From Alphaproteobacteria bacterium (GTDB lineage: Bacteria > Planctomycetota > Phycisphaerae > UBA1845): a stretch of DNA of 37,312 nt. This document shows positions 9,618 through 18,452 of the stretch, piece by piece. Within the stretch, counting starts at the first letter, position 1. Each line of letters begins with the position of its first letter. The position numbers were made by a program, and so were the translations under genes. The notes under the pieces are model-generated. The model was not told the origin of the DNA, did not search any database, and saw only the letters and a program-made list of their open reading frames with translations. The stretch covers positions 1 through 37,312 of the forward strand of contig JANQQE010000006.1 in NCBI GenBank assembly GCA_028285105.1. The letters run 5' to 3'.

Positions 9618-10748
9618 TCAAGCTGATACGGTGGCAGGATCGGAGATGTTGTCGGATGGCTGCGACCCGGACAGGATGTTTTCATACAGCTGACGGTGCT
9701 GATCGACGCATCGTCGAACGCTGAAAACCTCATAGGCCTGACCCCGGGCGACCTCGCGGATCTTGGCGGCGCTGCGGGCGTTGTCCAGACGAGAGCAGAT
9801 TTGACGGCCTCGTCTGGTCCACGATTCGTCGCCCTTAAAGAGCATGCCGTTGAGATCGTTTGAGAGAAGTTCGGTGACGCTGTAGGTCGCTGGAGAGATG
9901 ACCGTCACATTGGCGGCCATCGCCCATGCGATCGCGGTCGTGGAAACGTCTGCCAACCCGCCATAAATCAACACGTCGGCGATCGTAAGCAATTCCTCGA
10001 ATCGATATTTCGAACCGGTCAACATGACCGTATTCGGATGCTCGCCCGAAGAGGCAAGCCGTCGAAGATCGGCAACAGCACTCGACTCGCCGGGAACGAT
10101 GAGACGAACGTTGTAGTCGAGGTGTGCGTACATCGCCACCGCCCAAATCGCCGAACAATGACCACCGCGATCAGATGGCCGGTCGGGTGCGATTGCAACG
10201 AAGGCGTCCGAAGCAATGCCTAGCTTCTCCCGCAGGTTTCGGTCTTTGGCTTCGCGAATCGTTTTGAAATCGACCCCGGGTCGAATCACCGCGCACGACT
10301 CAAATTCGATGCCTTGCTCAACCATTCGCCGTCGCACGTGTTCAGCCGCACAAGCATAGTTGCATCTGCCTGACGCCTGAATCGTTAAAAGCATGCGCAA
10401 TTCAGCCGACGACAATCCAGGATCAAAAACGGAAATGACTAGTGGTGCCGATTCTTCTAAAGCAGCGCGGGCCGCCACCGCCGCAGAAATTCCCCACGCA
10501 TGAACCATGTCGAATGAATGCGACTCGTTAAGCGAACGGATGGCAGGTGCAGCCATCGCCGAAAGTCCGAGTTTTCTTGAAACGTCTGCGATCTCAAGAT
10601 GAGGTAGAAGATTCTTCGTATGGTGCGGGTCGATGCTGGCCACGATGCATTCGATGATTTTCGCATCGAAGCGGTCGAGCATTTGGGTGACGGCTAAGCG
10701 TTGTTCCCAGCCGCACGTGGAATCGAGAAGATGCAGAATGCGCATCAC
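9618..10748 (-). CDS. GT4/GT-B-like glycosyltransferase, probably divergent
   Basis: A 376-residue cytoplasmic protein with the layout of a GT-B glycosyltransferase. The N-terminal half includes D-M-V-H-A-W-G and a V-I-R-P-G-V-D linker, as in GT4 enzymes. The second domain has D-R-G-G at the position of the usual R-x-x-K-G loop, then A-D-V-L-I-Y-G and V-T-V-I-S. The E-x7-E nucleotide-sugar motif that normally precedes V-(V/I)-(A/S) is not evident: the segment reads G-G-L-A-D-V-S-T-T-A-I-A-W-A-M-A. The enzyme may therefore be catalytically altered or use another donor geometry. The start is GTG at 10748, or ATG at 10745, with GGGG about 9 nt before the GTG. It begins 4 nt after the upstream lipoprotein gene stops, suggesting one operon and an envelope role (inference). 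Confidence 0.8.
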   Translation of the reverse strand: MMRILHLLDSTCGWEQRLAVTQMLDRFDAKIIECIVASIDPHHTKNLLPHLEIADVSRKLGLSAMAAPAIRSLNESHSFDMVHAWGISAAVAARAALEESAPLVISVFDPGLSSAELRMLLTIQASGRCNYACAAEHVRRRMVEQGIEFESCAVIRPGVDFKTIREAKDRNLREKLGIASDAFVAIAPDRPSDRGGHCSAIWAVAMYAHLDYNVRLIVPGESSAVADLRRLASSGEHPNTVMLTGSKYRFEELLTIADVLIYGGLADVSTTAIAWAMAANVTVISPATYSVTELLSNDLNGMLFKGDESWTRRGRQICSRLDNARSAAKIREVARGQAYEVFSVRRCVDQHRQLYENILSGSQPSDNISDPATVSA

Positions 10749-10752
10749 TGCA

Positions 10753-11427
10753 TCACACCCCGTCGTCTTCGATGTCGCCCAGCGTATGTTGATAGAAGAC
10801 GCGACCCACGAGAATGGCCGAACGTCTGGCGAGTTCCTTGGCCACTGCGTTTTCGCCCTTCATTTTATTCACACCGATTGCATTGAGCGAGGATTCGACA
10901 ATGTGCCCGGAACCGACGGTTGGCCACAATCGGACACCATGCGGGCTGACTTCTTCGGCGGTGGTGAGTACCTTGATACCCAGCGTCATCTTGGCAGCCG
11001 TCGAGATTTCTTCGACTTCTTCAGGGGCGACGAAATCGCGAACTTCGATCCACAGAACAGTCTTGGCCCCGAGCTTTCGACCGATTTCGTCGGCAGCGTA
11101 GGACTCGAATTTTGAGTCGCTCTGCCGGAATTTGGCGAGCGAACGGGGGCTGATGACTGTGCTGATGGCTTCATGGGCGAGGAGTTCTTCACCGACGTAC
11201 CGTGCCAGCAACGTGCGTGCTCTGGGCCAGGTCACTTTTTCTTTGGGGTCGTCAACGAGAATGAGCAACTTGCCGGGGGGTAATTCGTACTCGGCGGGGA
11301 TTTTCTGACCGCGACCGCCTCCGAGTGCGTAGAACAATCCACCCCAGCGGGCGCAACCCGTCGCGGATAACAGAAGCATCAGCGATAGGCCCAATGCGAT
11401 ATGCGTACGATGTGAGCCTTGTTTCAT
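10753..11427 (-). CDS. Lipoprotein, paralogue A of a tandem pair
   Basis: A 224-residue exported lipoprotein. The signal peptide ends in a lipobox-like S-A-T-G-C25. The ATG at 11427 is preferred over one at 11454 because AAAGG lies 7 nt upstream and the signal peptide then has normal length. After a Gly-rich stretch comes K-I-P-A-E-Y, then a mixed alpha/beta region with L-I-L-V-D-D and L-W-I-E-V-R-D-F, and near the end G-R-V-F-Y-Q-H. The same landmarks recur in the next upstream gene, so the two are paralogues. The pattern (beta strand, helix, V-I-S-P-R, strand ending in D-F) resembles the fold of CsgG/LpoB-like periplasmic domains, but this is only a structural guess. The stop is 4 nt before the glycosyltransferase-like start. 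Confidence 0.82.
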   Translation of the reverse strand: MKQGSHRTHIALGLSLMLLLSATGCARWGGLFYALGGGRGQKIPAEYELPPGKLLILVDDPKEKVTWPRARTLLARYVGEELLAHEAISTVISPRSLAKFRQSDSKFESYAADEIGRKLGAKTVLWIEVRDFVAPEEVEEISTAAKMTLGIKVLTTAEEVSPHGVRLWPTVGSGHIVESSLNAIGVNKMKGENAVAKELARRSAILVGRVFYQHTLGDIEDDGV

Positions 11428-11472
11428 CGGTGTGCCTTTACAGGTCAGATTCATCGGGCGATTTCAGTGGAT

Positions 11473-12126
11473 CTATAGCTCGACTTCGTGTTGGTAGAAT
11501 TTTCGTGCTACCGTTTCGGCGAACTTTTCGTACGTCTCTTTACGAACGATGATCGCATTGGTCTCATTGAACAGCATCGACTGCATTTCGGGATAAACGG
11601 TTTCAACTTCGTCCAATTCGTAGCGACGAGCGGCTTCGATGTCGGCTTTAATGTCGTAGACGGAGACAGCCGCATCGATCTTGCCACGCACGAAATCGGG
11701 CGCTTCGCGATCGCGAATCTGAAAGTCCAGCAGTTCGACGTATACGACCATGTCGCAATCGAAAGCGTGACCGACCTTTTCCGGGTCGATCGACATCTCG
11801 ATGTTTTTCTGCACATAGTCTTCGATTCGTCGGCTGTCGACGAGTTCGACGTTCTTCATCGACGACCACATCTTGTCGGTAATGTGCATCGACAATTCCA
11901 TGCGGACGTGGGGGTAGTCGAACAACGTTTCCTGATCGGCCCAGACGACGACGGCCGTCTTCATGCCATGGAGCTTGTCGAATTCGGCTGGCACCTTTTC
12001 CTTGTGCTCGCCGATGAAAATCAAAGGTACCAGCCAACTGCATCCGCTTGTGGAAAAAGTGATGAGCAGCAGAGATGTAAGGAATTGGAATCGTTTATGG
12101 AAAGCGTTTCGGTTATTTCGTTTCAT
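11473..12126 (-). CDS. Lipoprotein, paralogue B of a tandem pair
   Basis: A 217-residue exported lipoprotein with signal peptide and lipobox-like S-T-S-G-C29. The ATG at 12126 gives a correct signal peptide; the longer open frame back to 12264 adds 46 residues unlike any export signal. The ribosome binding site is weak. The body shows K-V-P-A-E-F, V-V-V-W-A-D, V-D-S-R-R-I, V-V-Y-V-E-L-L-D-F and, at the C-terminus, R-K-F-Y-Q-H-E, matching paralogue A (45 nt downstream) at every landmark. No enzymatic motif is seen. A scaffold or assembly role in the outer envelope is inference from the lipidation and the neighbouring glycosyltransferase-like and membrane-protein genes. Confidence 0.82.
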   Translation of the reverse strand: MKRNNRNAFHKRFQFLTSLLLITFSTSGCSWLVPLIFIGEHKEKVPAEFDKLHGMKTAVVVWADQETLFDYPHVRMELSMHITDKMWSSMKNVELVDSRRIEDYVQKNIEMSIDPEKVGHAFDCDMVVYVELLDFQIRDREAPDFVRGKIDAAVSVYDIKADIEAARRYELDEVETVYPEMQSMLFNETNAIIVRKETYEKFAETVARKFYQHEVEL

Positions 12127-12260
12127 GGTTGTGTTTGACTCAATGTTCCTTCGTGTTCTTTTGCGCAGACTTGCGTGGGTTGAGGGTAACGTCGATACAC
12201 TGGGTTGCCAAGCTGTTCGATTCAGATGAATCACAAGGACGCACCCGATTCGATTGCCGG

Positions 12261-12791
12261 TCATCCCATGCTCAAAATCTTATAGCCCCATGCGGCCAAC
12301 ACCGTTAAAACGCCACCGAAAATTATCCGCCCGGGCGTGCATCGGTAGAAGTTTACCCGCCAACGCCGCCCGGTGATCAGTGCCGCGATGCCCCAAATCA
12401 ATGCCGCGATCGTCATCAGTGCCAGCATTGCACCCAGCGGCTGGGTCGCAAACGCATCGATGAAGCTTCCGCGAACGAGAAGGGCGAAGGAGGTCGTCAT
12501 CCCGCAAGTGGGGCAGGGGATACCATACGAGGTTGGCCAACCGCACTTGGGCAAACCAAGCTGAGTATGCGTGTCCATCCCGCTGGGATCGGGTGTCAGC
12601 CACGCGGAAACGACAAGCAACGTCGCCGATGCAGCGATGACCAGCAGCGAAGTCAGTCGGGTGCTGCGATGATCGCTTTTGGCACTTCGATACATCATCG
12701 GGCCAAGCGGATGCTGCTTGCCAGATTGGCGCCTACTACGTTGCTGCTTGTAGGACTTTGTTGAATTTGGATCGGGCTGGTCCTGTGACAT
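12261..12791 (-). CDS. DUF2752 membrane protein
   Basis: A 176-residue integral membrane protein with the DUF2752 hallmark P-C-P-T-C-G-M-T-T-S, preceded by C-G-W-P-T and placed between hydrophobic segments. About three membrane spans are visible (roughly residues 45-65, 110-140 and 150-170 from the chosen start). The first 40 residues are hydrophilic, basic and Gln/Ser-rich. The start at 12791 is favoured over 12824, which lacks a ribosome binding site; GAGAA precedes the chosen ATG. The function of DUF2752 is not established; the C-x-x-C could be redox-active or bind metal. It is the first gene of the minus-strand block that continues into the two lipoproteins. Confidence 0.85.
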   Translation of the reverse strand: MSQDQPDPNSTKSYKQQRSRRQSGKQHPLGPMMYRSAKSDHRSTRLTSLLVIAASATLLVVSAWLTPDPSGMDTHTQLGLPKCGWPTSYGIPCPTCGMTTSFALLVRGSFIDAFATQPLGAMLALMTIAALIWGIAALITGRRWRVNFYRCTPGRIIFGGVLTVLAAWGYKILSMG

Positions 12792-12909
12792 TCGGATATT
12801 CTCGATCCAACCAAAAGTTGGCATGATCTAAGATTTACGGAACTGGCGTGCCAGCGTCAGGAAATCTCAGCGAATGCATGTTCGTTACTTCCTCGACGGT
12901 ATTAACTTC

Positions 12910-12937
12910 TTGCTCGATTGTATCTGGCATCTATAAT
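12910..12937 (+). promoter_or_regulatory. Sigma-70-type promoter candidate for the sdh operon
   Basis: A perfect TATAAT (12932-12937) lies 16 nt after TTGCTC (12910-12915). Transcription from about 12944 would leave a leader of 30 to 80 nt depending on which sdhC start is used. Confidence 0.6.
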
Positions 12938-13023
12938 TCGGTCCGGGTGTTGAACGCAATAACCGCTGGCTGTTGGCGGGCCAGGCGTCAATTCAACGGA
13001 CCGACATCTCGGAGAATCAGGCA

Positions 13024-13773
13024 TTGTCCTCCCAAAGCGCGACGTCCCCTCAAGCAGCGGCTGCCATCAGCCCACGTGAAAAGTATTACTTTCTCGCCCG
13101 AAGGTTGCACTCCATTACGGGTTTGATGTTTTCCGGATTCGTCTGTTTCCACCTCTTGGTGAATGCTACGATTCTAGCGAGCGGCGAAAGTTTTGAATTC
13201 TGCGTCGAGAAGATTCACATTCTTGAGCACATGGGGCTGCTCGTTCCGGTCGAGATGGCCACGATCTTTTTCCCGATCGCCTTTCACGCCTTGTTCGGCA
13301 TCGTCATTTTGCTGACGTCTCAACCCAATATGACGGACTATGCCTATGGCGGCAATATTCGTTACACGTTGCAGCGGTGGTCAGCAGTCGTGATTCTTGT
13401 TTTTCTGGTGATGCACATCTGGCACATGCATTGGTTGGGAAAGCCGTTTGGCGGGGCCCAGTTCGATCCTGAGAATGCAACGAGTACAGCCGCATCTGCC
13501 ATGCAGTCGTGGGCGCTTTGGGCTCCGATTTACGCACTGGGCGTGTTGGCAACGGCGTTTCATTTGGCGAACGGTGTTTGGACGGCATTGATCACGTGGG
13601 GTGTGACGATCGGCCCGCGGTCGCAGAAAGTATCGGGATATGTCTGTGCAGCACTTGGAGCGTTTTTGCTGGTCGCAGGTTTGGGCGCGGTGCGAGGGTT
13701 CATGACGTATCAAATTCCAGCCGACGGGGAAGAGGCAGCCGTTGTCGAGCAGGCGAATGGCGACGACCATTAA
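13024..13773 (+). CDS. sdhC: Succinate dehydrogenase cytochrome b subunit (type B, di-haem)
   Basis: A 249-residue membrane anchor with five hydrophobic helices, as in the single-subunit anchors of Bacillus succinate dehydrogenase and epsilonproteobacterial fumarate reductase. It passes electrons between SdhB and quinone. Four regularly spaced histidines (H43, H88, H131, H180), each inside a helix, match the axial ligands expected for two b haems (inference from spacing). No sdhD is present, as expected for this type. The TTG start at 13024 has GGAG (13011-13014) 9 nt upstream; a TTG at 12973 would add 17 residues but has no ribosome binding site. The tail is Glu/Ala-rich and hydrophilic. It heads the sdhCAB operon. 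Confidence 0.93.
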   Translation: MSSQSATSPQAAAAISPREKYYFLARRLHSITGLMFSGFVCFHLLVNATILASGESFEFCVEKIHILEHMGLLVPVEMATIFFPIAFHALFGIVILLTSQPNMTDYAYGGNIRYTLQRWSAVVILVFLVMHIWHMHWLGKPFGGAQFDPENATSTAASAMQSWALWAPIYALGVLATAFHLANGVWTALITWGVTIGPRSQKVSGYVCAALGAFLLVAGLGAVRGFMTYQIPADGEEAAVVEQANGDDH

Positions 13774-13841
13774 GGTGTCAAGTTGTAGTGCCGGTGGTGC
13801 AACGAATTAATCTTATTCGCAAAGCATGGTGAGCGGATTTT

Positions 13842-15794
13842 ATGGCTGAGAAAGATGTCATTGTTGTAGGCGGGGGACTCGCCGGATTGGCGTGCGCAAT
13901 GAACCTTGCGGCAGACGGGACGCACGTTCATCTGGTCAGCCTTGTTCCGGTCAAACGATCCCACAGCGTTTGCGCCCAAGGCGGTATCAACGCCGTCAAC
14001 GACGTGACCCGGGCACAAGGGGACAGCGAGCATTTGCACCTTGACGACACGGTGTATGGCGGCGACTTTCTGCAGCACCAACCGCCAGTCAAAGAAATGT
14101 GCGACCGCGCTCCCGGCATCATCGATCTGATGGATCGCCTCGGCGTCACGTTTAACCGCACGCCGGAAGGTTTTCGCGATCAACGGCGTTTCGGTGGCAC
14201 GTTGTTTAAGCGCACCGCATTCGCCGGCGCGACGACCGGTCAGCAGTTGATTTATGCCTTAGACGAACAGGCCCGACGCTGGGAGGCCGAGGGGAACATC
14301 ACGAAGTACGAATACCACGATTTCCTCTCGCCGATTCTCAACGACAACGGCGTGTGCCGCGGTGCGGTGATTCAAGATCTGTTTACGATGGAGATCAAAG
14401 CCATTCCTGCCGGCGCGGTGGTGCTCGCCACCGGCGGTAACGGATTGGTTTTCGGTCGCAGCACGATGTCCACGATTTGTACGGGCAGTGCATCGGCGCG
14501 GGCGTTTCGACATGGCGTGCGCTACGCAAATGGCGAGTTCATGCAGGTCCATCCGACGGCGATTCCGGGGACCGACAAACTGCGTCTGATGAGCGAGTCA
14601 GCCCGCGGCGAGGGTGGAAGGGTCTGGGTTCCGAAAACGCCGCAAGATCCGCGAGACCCCAAAGAAATACCAGCTGGCGAGCGGTATTACTTCCTCGAAG
14701 AGCGCTATCCGAAATACGGCAACCTCGTTCCGCGCGACATTGCCACCCGCGAGATCTTCGACGTGTGCGTGAATCAGGGACTCAGTGTCGAGCAGGGGCG
14801 GCTGTGTGTGTACCTGGATGTCACGGAACTTCCGCCCACAACGCAGCAAAAGCTCGACGGCATTTTGGAAATCTACGAAAAGTTCCAGGGCGTTAATCCG
14901 CGCGTGGTCCCGATGAAGATTTTCCCGGCGATTCACTATTCGATGGGTGGTCTGTGGGCTGACTATGTGAAGGAAACGAAGACGGGCGGGCTTGTTGAGA
15001 ACGCTCCGAAGAATCAGATGACGAACATCTCTGGTCTCTACGCCATCGGGGAAGCCGACTATCAATACCACGGTGCCAACCGTCTCGGTGCGAATTCACT
15101 CTTGAGTTGCATCTTTACGGGGCTGTTCGTGGCACCCTGCGTTGCAAGTCATGTGGCATCGTCGGCAGAGGACATTCCGTTATCGCTGATCGATGGAGCG
15201 AAAAAGAAAGAAACGGAACGCCACAATGCCGTGGCCAAGATGAATGGCGCAGAAAATCCCCGGGCTCTTCACGATGAGCTGGGCGATACGATGACACGCA
15301 ATGTCACTGTGGTTCGCAACAACACTGCATTGGCGGAGACGGTGGCCAAGGTCGCGGAATTGCGCGAGCGGTTCAAGAACGTCGGCTCGCCCGATAGCGG
15401 TGGGTGGTCGAATCAATCGGTGACGTTTGTTCGAGCGCTGGATGACATGATCACGATGGCTGAAGTCATCGCGCAAGGAGCCCTTATGCGGGACGAATGT
15501 CGCGGTGCTCACTTCAAACCCGATTTCATGATCGAATCGCCCGATGCGGACGATCCGGCAGCGCTTCGGGAGCAAGCCGTCGAGTGGTGCAAGAAATTCA
15601 AAGCCAAGAATGACAAATGGCTGAAGTCCACCATCGCCGATTACAATGGGGGTGATGTGCAATACTCGTACGAAGAAGTCGACACCACGCTGGTCCCGCC
15701 GAGACCCCGAACCTATGGTTTGAAGGGTGCGGAAATCATCGAAGAAGTCTGGCGGGAACAGTTCAGCGAAAAGGCCACTGCCGGAGCAGCATGA
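13842..15794 (+). CDS. sdhA: Succinate dehydrogenase/fumarate reductase flavoprotein subunit
   Basis: A 650-residue catalytic subunit that oxidises succinate to fumarate, or the reverse, with covalently bound FAD. Residues 10-15 form the dinucleotide loop (G-G-G-L-A-G). H41-S-V-C-A-Q-G-G is the flavinylation region. Substrate residues appear in H237-P-T-A-I-P-G and in R255-G-E-G-G, and the distal H-Y-S-M-G-G and L-G-A-N-S-L-L motifs are intact. The length and family signatures match the type B enzymes that work with a single anchor subunit. It lies 68 nt after sdhC and 51 nt before sdhB, in the order C-A-B. Confidence 0.97.
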   Translation: MAEKDVIVVGGGLAGLACAMNLAADGTHVHLVSLVPVKRSHSVCAQGGINAVNDVTRAQGDSEHLHLDDTVYGGDFLQHQPPVKEMCDRAPGIIDLMDRLGVTFNRTPEGFRDQRRFGGTLFKRTAFAGATTGQQLIYALDEQARRWEAEGNITKYEYHDFLSPILNDNGVCRGAVIQDLFTMEIKAIPAGAVVLATGGNGLVFGRSTMSTICTGSASARAFRHGVRYANGEFMQVHPTAIPGTDKLRLMSESARGEGGRVWVPKTPQDPRDPKEIPAGERYYFLEERYPKYGNLVPRDIATREIFDVCVNQGLSVEQGRLCVYLDVTELPPTTQQKLDGILEIYEKFQGVNPRVVPMKIFPAIHYSMGGLWADYVKETKTGGLVENAPKNQMTNISGLYAIGEADYQYHGANRLGANSLLSCIFTGLFVAPCVASHVASSAEDIPLSLIDGAKKKETERHNAVAKMNGAENPRALHDELGDTMTRNVTVVRNNTALAETVAKVAELRERFKNVGSPDSGGWSNQSVTFVRALDDMITMAEVIAQGALMRDECRGAHFKPDFMIESPDADDPAALREQAVEWCKKFKAKNDKWLKSTIADYNGGDVQYSYEEVDTTLVPPRPRTYGLKGAEIIEEVWREQFSEKATAGAA

Positions 15795-15845
15795 CCCGAT
15801 TGATCGCGAACGTCGGAAAACTCAAGAAAAGGCATCACGACGCCC

Positions 15846-16601
15846 ATGTCCAAAAAAGTCAAAGTCAACATCAAGCGGCAGGACAGTCCTGACAGCGGTT
15901 CTTACTGGCAATCGTTCGAGTTGCCGGTTGAAGACGGGATGAACGTTACCACGATTCTGCTGCGTATTGCAGCGACGCCTACCACCGTTGAAGGCGAGAA
16001 AGTAGCCCCGGTTGCGTACGATGCGTGTTGCCTTGAAGAAGTTTGCGGGGCTTGCTCGATGCGGATTAATGGCAAGGTTCGACAGGCCTGTTCGGCGTTG
16101 GTTCATAATTTGCTCGATGAACAACCCGAAATCACCTTGGAACCCATGACCAAGTTTCCGCGGGTGCGTGATTTGCTGGTTGATCGCCGGCGCTTGTTTG
16201 AAGGACTCAAGCGGGTCAAAGCCTGGGTGCCGGTGGATGGTTATGGCGAGCGCGGCAAGCCCGACCGCATGTCCCAACCGGATCAGGAAGAATCATACCC
16301 CCTGTCGCGCTGCATGAGTTGCGGGTGCTGTATGGAGGCGTGCCCGCAATACAACGACAAAGACGACTTCGTCGGCCCGCATGCCATCAGCCAGGCAATA
16401 CTGTTCAACACGATCCCGGCAGGCAAACCGCTTGAAGATGAGCGACTGGATGCTTTGGCAGCCGCTGGTGGAATTGCAGCGTGCGGTAATGCCCAAAACT
16501 GCGTCAAGGTCTGCCCGAAAGACATTCCGCTGACCACGTCCATCGCAAAAGCCGGCAGGGCGACGACGTTCCACACGATCAAACGCTTTCTTACGCGCTA
16601 A
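15846..16601 (+). CDS. sdhB: Succinate dehydrogenase/fumarate reductase iron-sulfur subunit
   Basis: A 251-residue electron-transfer subunit linking the flavin to the membrane haems. The [2Fe-2S] domain has C62, C67, C70 and C82 (plus C61) in the C-x4-C-x2-C-x11-C arrangement. The ferredoxin-like half carries C156-x2-C159-x2-C162-x3-C166-P and C213-x5-C219-x3-C223-P, which supply the [4Fe-4S] and [3Fe-4S] clusters. The second cluster motif has C-G-N-A-Q-N-C. All cluster ligands appear to be present. It is the last gene of the sdhCAB operon; no clear terminator hairpin is visible before the next gene. Confidence 0.96.
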   Translation: MSKKVKVNIKRQDSPDSGSYWQSFELPVEDGMNVTTILLRIAATPTTVEGEKVAPVAYDACCLEEVCGACSMRINGKVRQACSALVHNLLDEQPEITLEPMTKFPRVRDLLVDRRRLFEGLKRVKAWVPVDGYGERGKPDRMSQPDQEESYPLSRCMSCGCCMEACPQYNDKDDFVGPHAISQAILFNTIPAGKPLEDERLDALAAAGGIAACGNAQNCVKVCPKDIPLTTSIAKAGRATTFHTIKRFLTR

Positions 16602-16748
16602 ATGCGCCCGATCATTTCTCTAGAAGTATCATCCTTGGTATCGTTTGAGTTGTGGTAAGTCCGGTCATTGCCTGCACCGTGGGTGCGTGTTAGCCGATGC
16701 CATACCTAAAATCCTCGTCCCCTTTTTTGCCGAATCGGGAGAATCAAA

Positions 16749-18281
16749 ATGAATCGTGCGGGTCGCCTCATGGGGCAGAACTTGGTTGTTGTTATCGTCG
16801 CAATGGCTTGCACGGACGCATTCGCGTTCGACCCTGCCGATCCGCCGCAAGGCGTGTTCGTAGACGAGTGGCTGATCATGGAGATGGGCGGTCACCGCGT
16901 TGGGTATCTGCATTCCGAGTTGTCGCGAACGGGCGATACGATCTACACAAATAACCTGATGTCGATGTCGCTCAAGCGGATGAACAGTCCGGTGACGATC
17001 ACGCAGTTGCAATCCGCGAAGGAAACGCTCGACGGTAAGCCGTTGGAGTTCTCGTCGCAGATGGATGCCTCGATGCAGAAACTAACGGTTTCCGGGTACA
17101 TCGAAGAGGGCAAGGTCCATGTGACCTCGAAGCAATTCGGTAATCCTACGACCGCGACGTACGACTATCCGAACGGGGCGGTGATGACCTGGGGAACATA
17201 TCTCAAGCAACATCGTGAGGGGTTCAAATCGGGAACAAGCTACGACGTCACCGTCTATGAACCCAGCATGGCTGCCGACGTTCCAGTCACCATGACGATC
17301 AAGATCGGCGACAAGGAGACGATTGACCTAGACGGCAAAACGGTCGAAGCGATCAAGACATCGCAAGTCATGAAACTGCCTGCGATGCCGACGGCGCTGG
17401 AAACGACCGCATGGATCGACGACGAAGGAACGGTTTTACGAACATTGCTTCCGATGATGGGTTTGGAAACAGTGATGACGCGGACGACCAAGGCGAAAGC
17501 GCTGGCTGAATTTTCGCCGCCCGAATTTTTCATGCCGACCACCATCGCGGCGAACAAAAAAATCGACCGCCGCAAGGCTCAGCAAATCGAATATGTGCTT
17601 CGGATCAAGAACGGCAAGGACGAGTTACCGCCGATACCGACGACTGGAATGCAGGAGCCAACGCGCCAGAATGACGGATCTGTGAAGCTGGTCGTCTCGC
17701 GAATCAATCACGATGCGCTGACGAAGATTCCGGCGAACTACGACACCAAAAAGTACGCGGACTATCTTGGCGCAAATCCCATGATCAATGCTGATGACGC
17801 TGAGGTAAAAAAGATGGCCATCAAAGCGAAGGGTACGGCGACGACACCATATGCGATCGCCGACAACCTGCGTCGCTACGTTAGCGAGGTGATTGACGAT
17901 AAGAATCTCGACGTCGGGTTCGCATCAGCCAGCGAGGTCTGCCGCAACAAGCAGGGCGATTGCTCGGAACACGGGGTACTGTTGGCTGCCCTGGGCCGGG
18001 CCTGCGGGATTCCGTCGCGCGTGGTGGTTGGCGTGGTCTATGTGCCGGTATTCGGCGGTTCGGAAAACATCTTCGGGTTTCACATGTGGACCCAGTTTCT
18101 CATCGGGGATCAGTGGGTCGATTTCGACGCCGCACAGAACGAGACCGACTGCAACCCCACGCACATCGCCTTCAGCGTCGCATCTCTTCAAGATGCGGGA
18201 CTTGGGCAGTTGGTCTTTGGTCTGATGAACGTGATCGGCAACCTCGATATCGAGATTGGACGAATTGAAGCGAAGCAGTAG
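16749..18281 (+). CDS. Exported transglutaminase-like cysteine protease superfamily protein
   Basis: A 510-residue protein with a probable signal peptide (hydrophobic stretch near residues 10-24, ending in A-F-A). The first 330 residues are beta-rich and carry no motif I recognise. The C-terminal part is a transglutaminase-like core with the expected triad: C405 in G-D-C-S-E-H-G, H445 in F-G-F-H-M-W and D460 in W-V-D-F-D-A-A. Such domains act as amidases, proteases or cross-linking enzymes on proteins; the substrate is unknown. The start is supported by GGGAG 8 nt upstream. The same domain combination is common in planctomycete and deltaproteobacterial genomes (established for the superfamily in general). 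The next gene is 171 nt downstream and may be independent. Confidence 0.88.
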   Translation: MNRAGRLMGQNLVVVIVAMACTDAFAFDPADPPQGVFVDEWLIMEMGGHRVGYLHSELSRTGDTIYTNNLMSMSLKRMNSPVTITQLQSAKETLDGKPLEFSSQMDASMQKLTVSGYIEEGKVHVTSKQFGNPTTATYDYPNGAVMTWGTYLKQHREGFKSGTSYDVTVYEPSMAADVPVTMTIKIGDKETIDLDGKTVEAIKTSQVMKLPAMPTALETTAWIDDEGTVLRTLLPMMGLETVMTRTTKAKALAEFSPPEFFMPTTIAANKKIDRRKAQQIEYVLRIKNGKDELPPIPTTGMQEPTRQNDGSVKLVVSRINHDALTKIPANYDTKKYADYLGANPMINADDAEVKKMAIKAKGTATTPYAIADNLRRYVSEVIDDKNLDVGFASASEVCRNKQGDCSEHGVLLAALGRACGIPSRVVVGVVYVPVFGGSENIFGFHMWTQFLIGDQWVDFDAAQNETDCNPTHIAFSVASLQDAGLGQLVFGLMNVIGNLDIEIGRIEAKQ

Positions 18282-18452
18282 ATTCCGGTTCAGAAACGCG
18301 GTTAGATTGACCGGTCGCCGCAATTTGGGCTTTCGCTGAGGCGCAATGCGGCTAGAATTGGGCGCGGTTCCGTAGAATCAACAGCTGCGCATTAAAGCAT
18401 CGATGGAACTGCAGCGCGTTTCGATGACCACAAACAAGATTGGAATCGACAA

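Noticed and set aside
18307..18358. TTGACC and TAGAAT before the coiled-coil gene as a promoter
   Set aside because: The two boxes are about 40 nt apart, far from the 16-18 nt needed, and no better -35 lies before TAGAAT.
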